From the NCBI RefSeq assembly GCF_026967475.1, contig NZ_CP114058.1, forward strand, positions 744,001 to 808,000: a DNA stretch of 64,000 nucleotides. Direction: 5' to 3'. This document shows positions 27,004 through 38,587 of the stretch, piece after piece; the first letter of the stretch is position 1; each line of letters opens with the position of its first letter. The position numbers and the translations under genes are program-made. The notes beneath the pieces were generated by a model. It worked only from the letters and a program-made list of their open reading frames with translations. It did not search any database and was not told the DNA's origin. This DNA comes from Rouxiella chamberiensis (lineage in GTDB: Bacteria > Pseudomonadota > Gammaproteobacteria > Enterobacterales > Enterobacteriaceae).

Positions 27004-27930
27004 TCAGTCGCCGAGGCCCGGCGGATTTATTTCTGAATGATCGATTTTTTCCACGCTTTCACCCCAGCGATCGAGCACTTTCAGGTAGCTGCCGTTGGCG
27101 ATGGCGCTGTCGATTGACGTCTGCACCGCGTCGACCAGTCCATTGCCTTTTTTCAGGGTAAAGGCGATGTTGGCAGTTTTCGGCCAGCCGCCCGGAACTA
27201 TCCCCACCAGCTTGGTCGTGCCGGTAAGTTTGGATTTATAGGCGGCAGCGACGTTCGGGCCAAAGGTGGCATCGGCGCGACCCGATTGCAGCGCCAGCGT
27301 CGCGGCGGCATCATCGGTGACATAGACCGGCGTAAACGGCTTCAGCCCCTTGGCCTGATTCTCTTTGTCCCAGGCCAGCAATACGGATTCCTGATTGGTG
27401 CCCGACGTCACGATAATGCGTTTGCCGGCGATATCCGGCGCGGCCTTGATGGCGGTAATATTGCTGGTGGATTTCACATAAAAGCCCAGCGTGTCTTGAC
27501 GATAGGTCGCGAAATCGAATTTGGTTTTACGTTCCTTGGTGACGGTGATGTTGTAGGCGGCGGCATCGTATTTACCGGAAGAAACCCCAAGCGGCCAGTC
27601 TTCCCACGAGGCGGGAACCAGTTTGACTTTCAGGCCCAGCCCGTCGGCGACCAGGCGGGCGATGTCGGCTTCACTGCCGATCACGGTTTTATTATCGCGA
27701 GCGAACAGGCCAAACGGCGGCGAACTGCCCAGCACGGCAACCGCAACGGTGAGGTAGCCCGGATTAACGAATTTAAAATTGGCCGGTATTTTCGCCGCGG
27801 CTTCGGCGCTTTTCGGCGTGTCGATCGGCGTTTCGTTGGCAACCAGGTCAATGCCTGTATTCGCGGCAAAGGCGTGTGATGAAAGACTCAAGAGCGCGGC
27901 GACGGCGGTTAATTTTGCGCGATGCTTCAT
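27004..27930 (-). CDS. Amino acid ABC transporter, periplasmic binding protein
   Basis: A 308-residue family 3 binding protein with a signal peptide (about 1-22, ending HAFA). The mature part begins with an unusual ~30-residue lead before FVNPGYLTVAVAVLGSSPPFGLF, the normal family start. ASWEDWPLGVSSGKYDAAAYNITVTKERK is the hinge and lobe region. First gene of the minus-strand operon, divergent from the monooxygenase across 245 bases. Confidence 0.9.
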   Translation of the reverse strand: MKHRAKLTAVAALLSLSSHAFAANTGIDLVANETPIDTPKSAEAAAKIPANFKFVNPGYLTVAVAVLGSSPPFGLFARDNKTVIGSEADIARLVADGLGLKVKLVPASWEDWPLGVSSGKYDAAAYNITVTKERKTKFDFATYRQDTLGFYVKSTSNITAIKAAPDIAGKRIIVTSGTNQESVLLAWDKENQAKGLKPFTPVYVTDDAAATLALQSGRADATFGPNVAAAYKSKLTGTTKLVGIVPGGWPKTANIAFTLKKGNGLVDAVQTSIDSAIANGSYLKVLDRWGESVEKIDHSEINPPGLGD

Positions 27931-28175
27931 TGTTATTATTTATCCTGTGAATGGCTTATTGGGCTATGAATGGCACTATTCCCGAGCCCTAACTCGAAGT
28001 AAAACAACAAAATTAACTATCTAAATTGATTAATTGAAAATGGCGGGAATAGCCCGACGGGCGCGGCATTGTGCTTAAGCTAATTAGAGGGATAAGAAAG
28101 GACGTTTTTGTATTTAGCGTGCATCCGGTTTTATGGAAATATCAGATAAAACCTCTCTGTATAAGGATGCTTACC

Positions 28176-29528
28176 ATGAGCCAGTCAAAGAAAAGTATTA
28201 AGTTGGGCCTGATGCTGCACGGCGCAGGCGGACACATGAACGCATGGCGTCATGAAAAGGCACCGGCCGATGCCAGCGTCAATTTCCCGTATTTCCGCGA
28301 TTTGGCCCTGCGCGCGGAAGCGGCCCACTTCGACTTTCTGTTTGTCGCCGACGGTTTGCATATCAACGAAAAATCACTGCCGCACTTTCTGAATCGTTTC
28401 GAGCCTATCGCGCTGCTTTCTGCGCTGGCGTCGGCGACGCAGCACATCGGTCTGGCAGGCACCATTTCCACCTCCTACAGCGATCCCTTTACCGTCGCGC
28501 GCCAGTTGGCCTCGGTCGATAACATCAGCGGCGGTCGCGCAGGCTGGAACGTCGTGACCTCGCCGCTGGCCGGTTCGGCGAAGAATTTCGGCAAGCAGCA
28601 TCCCGAGCATTCACTGCGCTACCAGATTGCCGAGGAGTACATCAACGTGGTGCAGGGGCTGTGGGACTCATGGGAAGACGACGCTTTTATTCGCGATCGC
28701 GAAAGCGGTGTATTTTTCGATGCCGCCAAGCTGCATAAACTCAATCACGAGGGCGAGTTCTTCTCCGTCGCGGGCCCGCTGAACATTCAACGTTCGCCGC
28801 AGGGCCAACCGGTTATCTTCCAGGCAGGCGCGTCGGATACGGGCATCGGTCTGGCCGGAAAATCCGCCGATGCGGTGTTTACCAATGCCCGCACGCTGGA
28901 AGAGGCGCAGGAATACTCAGCCAAGCTGCAACGCGAGGTGGCGAAAAATCATCGTCATCCGGTCGGTATTTTCCCGGGTATCAGCCCGATTGTTGGCCGC
29001 ACCCAGGAAGAAGCCGAAGCCAAATACCAGTATCTGCTGTCTCTGCTGTCGGTTGAAGATGCGCTGGCCTATCTGGGACGTTTCTTCGACCACCACGACT
29101 TCTCGCAGTATCCGCTGGACGGGCCTTTCCCCGACGTGGGCGATTTGGGCCAGAACACCTTCCGTTCCACCACCGATCAAATCAAGCGCCGCGCCAGAGA
29201 AGAAAACCTGACGCTGCGTGATATCGCCTTCCAGACCACCTTGCCGAAAGGCGAATTTTTCGGCACGCCGGAGCAGGTGGCCGACACCTTTATTCGCTGG
29301 GTTGAAGAGGGCGGCGCCAGCGGCTTTATCATCAGCGGCCCGGTGCTCACCGAAGCGCTCGACGATATCACCCGGCTGGTTCTGCCGATTCTGGCCGAGC
29401 GCGGTTACTGGCAGCCGAACACGCAGGCCCGAACCCTGCGCGAACGTCTGGATATTCCTTTCAAAAGCAACCGGTATGCCGACAGGCAGAAGGCAAAAGA
29501 CGTGTTGGCAGGCGTCGCGGCCAAATAA
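28176..29528 (+). CDS. LLM-class FMN-dependent monooxygenase (NtaA/SnaA/DszA type)
   Basis: A 450-residue flavin monooxygenase with a luciferase-like barrel. It begins [18 protein letters not shown], with the family motifs [42 protein letters not shown] (a hallmark of the NtaA/SnaA/SoxA group) and [10 protein letters not shown] partner flavin reductase must supply FMNH2; none is encoded nearby. In relatives the reaction cleaves C-N or C-S bonds of chelators, dibenzothiophene sulfone or N-acetyl S-substituted cysteine. Start ATG 28176 follows AAGGA; earlier in-frame codons back to 28071 lack a binding site. It heads a plus-strand operon with a peptide-type ABC transporter. Confidence 0.88.
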   Translation: MSQSKKSIKLGLMLHGAGGHMNAWRHEKAPADASVNFPYFRDLALRAEAAHFDFLFVADGLHINEKSLPHFLNRFEPIALLSALASATQHIGLAGTISTSYSDPFTVARQLASVDNISGGRAGWNVVTSPLAGSAKNFGKQHPEHSLRYQIAEEYINVVQGLWDSWEDDAFIRDRESGVFFDAAKLHKLNHEGEFFSVAGPLNIQRSPQGQPVIFQAGASDTGIGLAGKSADAVFTNARTLEEAQEYSAKLQREVAKNHRHPVGIFPGISPIVGRTQEEAEAKYQYLLSLLSVEDALAYLGRFFDHHDFSQYPLDGPFPDVGDLGQNTFRSTTDQIKRRAREENLTLRDIAFQTTLPKGEFFGTPEQVADTFIRWVEEGGASGFIISGPVLTEALDDITRLVLPILAERGYWQPNTQARTLRERLDIPFKSNRYADRQKAKDVLAGVAAK

Positions 29529-29553
29529 TCAGAACAATAATAAGGAAAGGCAC

Positions 29554-31188
29554 GTGCAAGGATATACCCGCAAAGTGATAACCGGCGCGCCACTGCGTCG
29601 GCTGGTTTTGCCGTTGCTGATGGCGTCGGCGTTGACGGCCTGCGACAAACCCGAAGCGACGGCGAGCGCCAGTCAGCCCGCCTCCGATGCGCCGCATTCT
29701 GGCGGCAAGCTGGTGGTAGCTATCGATACCGATCCCAACTGCCTCGATCCGCAGCAGGTCGGCAACAATAACTCGCTGAACATCGGTCGGCAGATGACCG
29801 ATTCCCTTACCGATCAGGACCCGGCCACCGGTAAAATCGTGCCGTGGCTGGCCACGGACTGGCAAATCAGCGACGACAATCGCCGCTTTACCTTTACGCT
29901 GCGCGAGGGCGTGACGTTCAGCGACGGCACCGCGTTCAACGCGCAGTCGGTCAAGGACAACTTGCAGGCCATTGTGGCGATGGGCGCACGCGCGTCGCTG
30001 GCTTCGACCTATCTGAAAGGGTTGACCGAAATAGACACGCCGGACGCGCAGCACGTAACGATTGTCTTTGCACAGCCCAACGCCCAGTTTCTACAGGCCA
30101 CGTCGACCATGAGTCTGGGCTTTTTTGCCGACAAGACGGTGAAGACCAGCGCCGATGCGCGTTGTCAGGGCGCGTTGGTGGGCACCGGCCCGTTTGTGCT
30201 CTCGAGCTTCGTACACAATCAGAAAGTCGTTCTCTCGCGGCGAACGGGCTACCAATGGCCTTCTTCTCTGGCGAAACATCAGGGCGACAGTTATCTCGAC
30301 GGCATCGAGTATCGCGTTATTCCCGAATCCGGCGTGCGCTTTGGCAGTCTGGTATCGGGACAACTGGATCTCAATGCAGGCGTCACGCCGCAGGACGAGC
30401 CGCTGATCCTGGCCAAAAAGCTGCCGATTATCGCCCGCAGCAATCCCGGTCTGGTGTACAGCCTGTATCCGAATCAGTCGATGGCGCTGATGGCCGACCC
30501 GTCTGTGCGGCAGGCGCTCAATCTGGCGGTGGATCGCGCCGCGTTGCAGCCCATCTTGTCGCGTTATCAGTCTCCGGCCAGTTCGGTGCTGGCGAAAACC
30601 ACGCCGCTGTATCAGGACCTCGGCAGCGCGCTGAAATATGACCCGCAGGCGGCAGAAAATCTGCTGCAGCAAGATGGCTGGATAGCGGGGCCGGATGGCG
30701 TGCGCGTCAAGAACGGCAAGCGCCTGAGCTTTACGCTGACCTACTGGCAGTCCGCGCCGTTTATCGAGCTGGTGCAGCAGCAGTTCAAAAAGGTGGGTGT
30801 CGATATGCAGCTCGAGAAAGCGCCGATAGGGCAGGTGATTGCCCGTCAGTCGAGCGGCACGCAGGAGGCGGAGTTCTATAACCTGACCCGTTCCGATCCC
30901 GACGTGCTGCGCACTGTGTTCGATGCAGGTCCGGGCGGACGCAACGTCAACAAGCGCGCGGCCAATCAGGTAGATACGGCGCTGCAACAGTCGAGCCAGA
31001 CGCTGGACAACGCAAAACGTCAGCAACTGGTAACCGAAGCCGCGAAAGGGCTGATTGCCGACGGCGACGCTATTCCGCTGGTGGAACTGGCGACGGTGAT
31101 AGCCACAGGCAACAACGTGCACGGTTTCCGTTACGACGCCTCGTCGCGGTTCCAGCTTTACGACACCTGGCTTGCTCCCAAGTCATAA
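29554..31188 (+). CDS. Peptide-type ABC transporter, lipoprotein binding component
   Basis: A 544-residue family 5 binding protein (DppA/OppA-like). A lipobox ALTAC puts the lipidated Cys at residue 30. The family opening is GGKLVVAIDTDPNCLDPQQ, and LATDWQISDDNRRFTFTLREGVTFSDG follows. The start is GTG 29554, behind AAGGAAAGG, 25 bases after the monooxygenase stop. Family 5 proteins bind peptides, but also nickel, sugars and sulfur compounds, so the name does not fix the substrate. Confidence 0.88.
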   Translation: MQGYTRKVITGAPLRRLVLPLLMASALTACDKPEATASASQPASDAPHSGGKLVVAIDTDPNCLDPQQVGNNNSLNIGRQMTDSLTDQDPATGKIVPWLATDWQISDDNRRFTFTLREGVTFSDGTAFNAQSVKDNLQAIVAMGARASLASTYLKGLTEIDTPDAQHVTIVFAQPNAQFLQATSTMSLGFFADKTVKTSADARCQGALVGTGPFVLSSFVHNQKVVLSRRTGYQWPSSLAKHQGDSYLDGIEYRVIPESGVRFGSLVSGQLDLNAGVTPQDEPLILAKKLPIIARSNPGLVYSLYPNQSMALMADPSVRQALNLAVDRAALQPILSRYQSPASSVLAKTTPLYQDLGSALKYDPQAAENLLQQDGWIAGPDGVRVKNGKRLSFTLTYWQSAPFIELVQQQFKKVGVDMQLEKAPIGQVIARQSSGTQEAEFYNLTRSDPDVLRTVFDAGPGGRNVNKRAANQVDTALQQSSQTLDNAKRQQLVTEAAKGLIADGDAIPLVELATVIATGNNVHGFRYDASSRFQLYDTWLAPKS

Positions 31189-31205
31189 CACAAGAGAAGG
31201 GCGCG

Positions 31206-32213
31206 ATGAGCGACAAGGCCTGGATTTCCGATAATCCGATCGACAAGATAACTCCCTCCACGCCACGTCTGCACTGGCTTGCGAAGCGGATACTGATGAG
31301 TGTGGCTGTGCTGTGGGCGGCCTATACGCTGACCTTTGTCATCCTCTATATCCTGCCGTCGGATCCGGTCACCATCATGCTGAATCAGGGCGAGCAGAGT
31401 ACCGTCGACATCGCGCAGGTCAACGCCCTGAAGGCGCTGTACCATCTTGATCAACCGTTTTATATACAGTACGCCTGGTCGCTTTGGGATCTGCTGAACG
31501 GCTCGCTCGGGAAATCCATTGTCAGCGGCGACCCGGTCACCCGGCTGGTGTTGCAGGCGCTGCCGCCCACGCTGCTGCTGGCGGTTTGCGCCTTGCTGGT
31601 CGCCATTGTGGTGGGCGCGGGTCTGGCTGCAGGGGTGAGCGTGCTGCCTGCGGGCCGTGTGAAATCGGCATTCCTCGCGTTGCCTTCTCTCGGCGCGGCA
31701 TTGCCGACGTTCTGGCTGGGTCTGCTGCTGTTGCAGGCCTTTTCGTTCAGCCACGCATGGTTTCCGGCGATGGGCAATCAGGGCTGGCAGTCACTGGTGC
31801 TGCCGACGCTGACGCTGGCGGTGCCGACGGCGGCTACGCTGGCACAGGTCATGAGCCGTTCGCTTGCCGAAGTCTGGCGGCGGCCGTTTATCGATGCGCT
31901 GCGGTTAAAGGGGGCCGGCACGGCGCACCTGCTGTGGCGTCATGTGCTGCCCAACGCCGCCATTCCGCTGCTGACGCTGACCGGCATGATATTTGGACAT
32001 CTGCTGGCCGGTGCGGTGGTAACGGAAACCATATTCTCGCGCGAAGGACTGGGTCGACTGGCGCAGGGCGCGGTCTCGACGCAGGATATTCCGGTGGTGC
32101 AAGGCGTCGTGCTGACGGCGGCGGCGGTGTTTGTGCTGGTTAACTTTGTAGTCGACCTGTTGTATCCGCTGCTCGACCCGCGTCTTGGCGCAGTCTTCGG
32201 AGGCAAACAATGA
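31206..32213 (+). CDS. Peptide-type ABC transporter, permease (DppB-like)
   Basis: A 335-residue permease with the DppB-type N-terminal helix and periplasmic LPSDPVTIMLNQGEQ, about six membrane segments, and the EAA-type loop IDALRLKGAGTAHLLWRHVLPNA. It overlaps the next gene by 4 bases (ATGA). Confidence 0.9.
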   Translation: MSDKAWISDNPIDKITPSTPRLHWLAKRILMSVAVLWAAYTLTFVILYILPSDPVTIMLNQGEQSTVDIAQVNALKALYHLDQPFYIQYAWSLWDLLNGSLGKSIVSGDPVTRLVLQALPPTLLLAVCALLVAIVVGAGLAAGVSVLPAGRVKSAFLALPSLGAALPTFWLGLLLLQAFSFSHAWFPAMGNQGWQSLVLPTLTLAVPTAATLAQVMSRSLAEVWRRPFIDALRLKGAGTAHLLWRHVLPNAAIPLLTLTGMIFGHLLAGAVVTETIFSREGLGRLAQGAVSTQDIPVVQGVVLTAAAVFVLVNFVVDLLYPLLDPRLGAVFGGKQ

Positions 32214-33048
32214 GCCTGATCCTGCCCGTTGAAAGGCATGCCGCCGTTCGGCCGCGTGTGGCTTTCACCTTCTGGCTTAGCGTGGCTATTCTGCTGATTG
32301 TTGCGCTCTGGGCCATCGTTCCTCAATGGTTTGCCCATCAGGATCCGCTGGTCGGCAATCCGCTGCTGGCGCTTCAGCCGCCGTCGACCGCACACTGGTT
32401 CGGCACGGATCACCTGGGGCGTGATATCTACTCGCGCACGGTATTCGGCACCGCCCTGACGCTGAAGGCAACGCTGTTTTCGGTCGCCATTGCGCTGGTG
32501 ACTGGCGCGTCTATCGGCGTTGTCGCGGGTTATGTCGGCGGTCGGACCGATCACGGCTTTATGCGCGTGATTGACGTGTTGATGGCAATACCGAACCTGC
32601 TGCTGGCAATGGCGATTGTCACCGTGCTGGGCTTTGGCACACTGCATATTGCGATTGCCGTCGGGCTGTCGTCGATTGCCACGTTCGCACGGCTGTCGCG
32701 AGGCGAGGTGCTGCGCAGCAAGGTCAATCTGTTTGTCGAGGCCGCGCGGGCGAGTGGCGTCAGTCATTTGAGCATCATCCGCCGTCATATTATTCCGCAT
32801 GCCCTGGCACCGGTGCTGTCGCTGGCGGCGCTGGAACTCGGCTTTGCGCTGCTTTCCGTGTCTGCGCTGAGCTTTCTCGGATTCGGCGCACCGCCGCCGC
32901 AGCCGGAATGGGGGCTGCTGGTGTCGGAAGGGCGCAACTATATCGCCGCAGCCTGGTGGTACACCACATTGCCGGGGCTGATGATTGTGCTGGCAGTGCT
33001 GGCAACCAATCGCGTAGCCGGATTCATTCAAGACCGAGCGGAGGAAGC

Positions 33049-33052
<4 letters not shown>
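32210..33052 (+). CDS. Peptide-type ABC transporter, permease (DppC-like)
   Basis: A 280-residue permease; the DppC signature HWFGTDHLGRDIYSR is present, as is the EAA loop EAARASGVSHLSIIRRHIIPH. It starts by ATGA overlap with the upstream permease and overlaps the ATPase gene by 4 bases, so the transporter genes are tightly coupled. Confidence 0.9.
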
Positions 33053-34680
<1,628 letters not shown>

Positions 34681-34842
34681 CGCCGTGCAGTCCGCTTTTT
34701 GAGCCTCGCAAGCCGCTCGTCGCTGCTTGTTGAGGTTAAATGTTTACCGTATGTTAATGGCGGGGGTATCGCTTTATTGCGCCCATGCCGTTTTGTATAG
34801 TTAAGTAACAATTAATACATAGAACGATCTTCAGGGATTTTT

Positions 34843-36096
34843 ATGCCGTCTTCTTCCGCTAGCAGCACGGATTCGCTGCTGCAGCATCGCTCATTTGTCG
34901 CCTTCTGGATTGCCCGCGCCGCATCAAGTTTTGGTTTTCAGATGATAACCATCGCGGTGAGCTGGCAGATTTACTCGCTCACCGGCCGTGCCTTCGACCT
35001 CGGCCTGATAGGGCTGGTGCAGTTTCTTCCCTCCGTTACTCTCGCGTTAGTCGCCGGACACGTCGCCGACCAGTTCGATCGCCGCCGTATCGTGGTGCTG
35101 GCGCAGATTGTCGAGGCGCTGGCCATCGCCGCGCTGGCGGTATTGACCTTGACGCATCACGTCGATGAAGTGGTCGTGCTGGGGCTGGTGTTTATAACTT
35201 CTGTCGCCAAGGCGATGGAAGGTCCGTCGCTGCTTTCCATGTTACCCGCGCTGGTGCCGCCAAAGGTGCTACCGCGCGCGATGGCGGCAAACAGCGTCGC
35301 CGGACAGGCGGCGGGCATGGTCGGCCCGGCACTCGGCGGCGTGCTGTATATCGCCGGTGCCGAGGTGGTGTATGCCGTCTGCGCGGCGCTTTATGTCATT
35401 TCCCTGCTGATGGTCAGTCGTCTGCGCTATGAACAGGCGCCGCCACGCCGTGTGCCTGCCACGTTTAAAGCCTTGTTTGCCGGAATCAGTTTTATCCGCC
35501 ATCGCCCCGATGTGCTCGGCGTTATCTCGCTCGACCTGTTTGCCGTGCTGCTCGGCGGCGCGACGGCACTGCTGCCAATCTTTGCCCATGATATTCTGCA
35601 CACCGGTCCCTGGGGATTGGGCATTTTGCGCGGTGCGCCTGCCGTGGGGGCGCTGCTGGTCGGTTTCTGGCTGAGCCGCCGCGCCTTGACCCGCAATGTC
35701 GGGAAAATCATGTTTGCTTCGGTGGCCGGTTTTGGCGTGGCGACACTGGTGTTTGCCTTCTCCAGCACGCTATGGCTGTCGATTCTGGCGCTGTTCGCGC
35801 TCGGCGGTTTTGATATGGTCAGTATGGTGATTCGCGGCTCGCTGGTGCAGCTCGACACCCCTGACGACATGCGCGGGCGAGTCAGCGCGGTGAACTCCAT
35901 CTTTATCAACACCTCCAATCAGCTTGGCGAATTTGAATCCGGCATGCTGGCCGCGTGGCTCGGTGCCGTTCCGGCTGCGGCACTCGGCGGCGTCGGCACC
36001 TTGGTGGTGGTGGCGCTGTGGATGAAGATGTTCCCTGGGCTGCGCCGTCGTCAGAGGCTGGAAAACGATCCGCCTGTCGCCGAAAAGGCGGCCTGA
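34843..36096 (+). CDS. MFS exporter of the EntS-like (DHA3) type
   Basis: A 417-residue membrane protein with about 12 helices. The MFS motif A after helix 2 reads GHVADQFDRRRIVV. The start WIARAASSFGFQMITIAVSWQIYSLTGRAFDLGLIGL and the late GRVSAVNSIFINTSNQLGEFESG are typical of the MFS_3 group that includes the enterobactin exporter EntS. Substrate unknown. The DUF998 gene begins 4 bases after its stop and is likely co-transcribed. Confidence 0.85.
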   Translation: MPSSSASSTDSLLQHRSFVAFWIARAASSFGFQMITIAVSWQIYSLTGRAFDLGLIGLVQFLPSVTLALVAGHVADQFDRRRIVVLAQIVEALAIAALAVLTLTHHVDEVVVLGLVFITSVAKAMEGPSLLSMLPALVPPKVLPRAMAANSVAGQAAGMVGPALGGVLYIAGAEVVYAVCAALYVISLLMVSRLRYEQAPPRRVPATFKALFAGISFIRHRPDVLGVISLDLFAVLLGGATALLPIFAHDILHTGPWGLGILRGAPAVGALLVGFWLSRRALTRNVGKIMFASVAGFGVATLVFAFSSTLWLSILALFALGGFDMVSMVIRGSLVQLDTPDDMRGRVSAVNSIFINTSNQLGEFESGMLAAWLGAVPAAALGGVGTLVVVALWMKMFPGLRRRQRLENDPPVAEKAA

Positions 36097-36099
36097 TTG

Positions 36100-36753
36100 A
36101 TGACGACGCCGAGGCCTGCGGGCTTGCAAAGAGTGGGGGCCGCGTGTTTCAGCCTCGGCGGCCTGCAATATCTGCTGGCCGAAAAAATTGCCTCGACCGG
36201 CTGGCATGCCCCGGCCTATCGTTACCGTCAAAATTACATCAGTGATCTCGGCATCCCGCTATGCGGGCCGACCGCCGACGGACGCGATATTTGTTCGCCG
36301 CTGCATGACGTCATGAACGTTGGATTTGCGGTGGAGGGCGTGCTGTTTTTTATCGCCTGCTGGCTGCTGCGATCGGTGTTCTGCGGGCGTCTGCGGGGTT
36401 TCTTCCTCGCCACAGGCCTTGTTCATGCCGCAGGCGGCGTGCTGATCGCCGTTTATCACAGCGGCACCGCCGTCTCGGGCGTCACGGCGCATCAGATAGG
36501 CGCGGTCATGGCGATTGCAGGCGGAAATCTGTGTCTTGTCTGCGCCGGCTGGCTCTTGCGTCGCAGACGATTTTACGGATTGGGCAGTATGCTGGCGGGC
36601 GTTTTTGGCCTGGTGTGCATGGCGCTCATTACGTCCGGGTACTTCCCTGTCGGTCTTATCGAACGCGCCTCTGTTTACCCCATCACCTTCTGGCAAATCC
36701 TGACGGGACTGTGGTTGCTTTTCACGTTGCGACACAAGGCCCGGCCTTTTTAA
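36100..36753 (+). CDS. DUF998-family membrane protein
   Basis: A 217-residue protein with about six membrane helices and the family pattern YRQNYISDLGIPLCG followed by SPLHDVMNVGF. Function of the family is unknown. ATG 36100 is used (a TTG precedes it). Its end overlaps the convergent LysR gene by 4 bases. Confidence 0.75.
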   Translation: MTTPRPAGLQRVGAACFSLGGLQYLLAEKIASTGWHAPAYRYRQNYISDLGIPLCGPTADGRDICSPLHDVMNVGFAVEGVLFFIACWLLRSVFCGRLRGFFLATGLVHAAGGVLIAVYHSGTAVSGVTAHQIGAVMAIAGGNLCLVCAGWLLRRRRFYGLGSMLAGVFGLVCMALITSGYFPVGLIERASVYPITFWQILTGLWLLFTLRHKARPF

Positions 36754-37640
36754 GCGGGCGTTATTGCCTGCTGCAACCAGCTTTTCAACGCCTGCACATC
36801 GTCGCGGCCTGCTTTATCGTGTCGGGTCACGAAATAGTAGTTGCCGCCCGGCAAGGTCTGCTCGAAGGGCACAACCAAAATGCCCTTGTCGATAAAGTCC
36901 TGCGCCAGCAGGCGGCTGACGATCGCCACGCCTTGCCCCGCAATCGCCGCCTGAATGGCATGTGTTTCATCGGTAAAACGCAGTCCGGCCTCGATAGCCA
37001 GCGTCGCGGGGCCGTGGCAGGCTCGCCAATATTCCCAGTCGGGAGAGGGCTCCGGCACGTGGCGGTTCTCGACGTGAAACAGCGTGGCGCGTGTCAGGTC
37101 TTGCCATGTCACGAGGTTGAGAGACGGGCTTGCGACCAGCACGAAACTGTCTTCATACAGCAGCGTCGAATCCAGATCTTTATCTGCCTGCATGCTGTAA
37201 CGCAGGGCAACATCGACCGAACTGCGGGTCAGATCAACCCGATCGACACTGGTATGCAGCCGTAAATCCAGGGTCGGAATTGCGGCTTTCAGCGCGGCAA
37301 GACGTGGAACCAGCCAGTGCGTAAGAAAGTTCGAGGTGGTGGTCAGCGTGAGCGCCGACGGCAACTGGGCGTGATGGATGTCGTTGACGGCTTCCTGTAA
37401 ATCGTCAAAGGCCCGCCGCGTTGACTGTTGAAGCCGCAACCCCGCCTGAGTCAGCGTAACTTCGCGCGCGCTGCGCACAAACATCGGCGTTTGCAGCGAG
37501 TCTTCCAGCACGCGGATTTGATGACTGATGGCCGTCGGCGTGACGCCAATCTCTTCGGCGGCGCGTTTAAAACTGCCGAGCCGGGCGACGGCGTCAAAGG
37601 CTTTCAGCGAGCCGAGAGGGGGCAGACGTTTATTGCGCAT
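36750..37640 (-). CDS. LysR-family regulator, GcvA-like
   Basis: A 296-residue regulator with the GcvA-type N terminus RLPPLGSLKAFDAVARLGSFKRAAEEIGVTPTAISHQIRVLE (winged helix) and effector domain segments DVALRYSM and AIAGQGVAIVSRLLAQD. It is divergent from the membrane protein/enoyl-CoA hydratase pair 137 bases away, which it most likely controls. Confidence 0.88.
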   Translation of the reverse strand: MRNKRLPPLGSLKAFDAVARLGSFKRAAEEIGVTPTAISHQIRVLEDSLQTPMFVRSAREVTLTQAGLRLQQSTRRAFDDLQEAVNDIHHAQLPSALTLTTTSNFLTHWLVPRLAALKAAIPTLDLRLHTSVDRVDLTRSSVDVALRYSMQADKDLDSTLLYEDSFVLVASPSLNLVTWQDLTRATLFHVENRHVPEPSPDWEYWRACHGPATLAIEAGLRFTDETHAIQAAIAGQGVAIVSRLLAQDFIDKGILVVPFEQTLPGGNYYFVTRHDKAGRDDVQALKSWLQQAITPA

Positions 37641-37777
37641 GATGAGATATTTTCATCCCTGGCTGAAATCTATGACTTTGTCAGCCGCTGATAAGTGGGG
37701 TTAAGCTCACTTTATCACGCCGATAAGATGAATATAACTTGTCCGAGTTCGGCACCTGTCACTATTGGGAGTCGATA

Positions 37778-38587
37778 ATGACCTTTTTCTCTGATGCCAA
37801 CGCTGCTTCACCTGCTATCCCGCCTGCCTATTTAACGCGGCTGCACCGGCTTTCTTGGGTTCTCGGCAGTCTGGCGCTGGCGAGTTTATTATTGGCTTTA
37901 ACAAGCTTCGCGAAATATGGCTTGAATACCCCGCTTACCCACGGCAGTAACGGCGTCGCCGCCATCCTGCTGGTTGTGTTTTTAATTAACGAAAAGATAA
38001 GCCCGAGGCCGTGGCTGCCACGCGTCTTGCGCGCTCAATCGCCGGTGCTGGCGTTGGGTTGGGTGGCGACCTTTTATGGCGCAGGCGCAGGCGGCGGATT
38101 CCTGCTTCTGATTTTGCAGCGGCAGTGGCTCGCTTTACTGGTCATGCTATTCGCCACCGCGACAGGTTTCTGGGTAGGTAGGCGCACAGGCGCACAACAC
38201 TCGCATCGATTGATGAACGCGGGGTCGTTGTGCGGCGTCATCGGTATGGGCTGGCTGTATCTTGACGGGGCGGCGACCTCTCTTGTCGCGACAGGATTAT
38301 TGGGCCTCGGCTATGGCTTGCTGCCTTGCATGGGCGGGCGAATCCTGCCCCTTGTCAGCCGTCGTCACACGCGGCAGCAGGCGATTCACCTGTGTTTCGT
38401 GATGCTGTTTACAGGCGTGGCGCTGTCTTTGGCTCTCGTCCCTGTGGTTCAACGCCTTTATCCGCAGGCGGCGGGCATCACTTGCGCATTCGGGCTGCTG
38501 ACGGTATTTTCACTCTGCGCCTGGCTTGCGGGCGTCTTTGTCGAATCGCCACAGGGCCGTCAGGTCGATGTTCAGGATAAACCATGA
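37778..38587 (+). CDS. Uncharacterised polytopic membrane protein
   Basis: A 269-residue protein with about eight hydrophobic helices, for example WVLGSLALASLLLALTSF and LVATGLLGLGYGLLP. It has a Gly-rich segment (FYGAGAGGGFLL) and a basic loop (GRRTGAQHSHR). I do not recognise the family; parts recall half of an MFS transporter. Start ATG 37778 behind GGGAG. It overlaps the enoyl-CoA hydratase start by 4 bases, so the two work from one transcript. Confidence 0.65.
   Translation: MTFFSDANAASPAIPPAYLTRLHRLSWVLGSLALASLLLALTSFAKYGLNTPLTHGSNGVAAILLVVFLINEKISPRPWLPRVLRAQSPVLALGWVATFYGAGAGGGFLLLILQRQWLALLVMLFATATGFWVGRRTGAQHSHRLMNAGSLCGVIGMGWLYLDGAATSLVATGLLGLGYGLLPCMGGRILPLVSRRHTRQQAIHLCFVMLFTGVALSLALVPVVQRLYPQAAGITCAFGLLTVFSLCAWLAGVFVESPQGRQVDVQDKP

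Noticed and set aside
28071..28175. N-terminal extension of the LLM monooxygenase
   Set aside because: The ATG at 28176 has an AAGGA at proper distance and the family normally begins there; the extension is AT-rich with no binding site.
31940..33031. Minus-strand frame (363 residues) opposite the two peptide permeases
   Set aside because: Shadow; composition His/Arg/Gln-rich and the sense strand encodes overlapping permeases with signatures.
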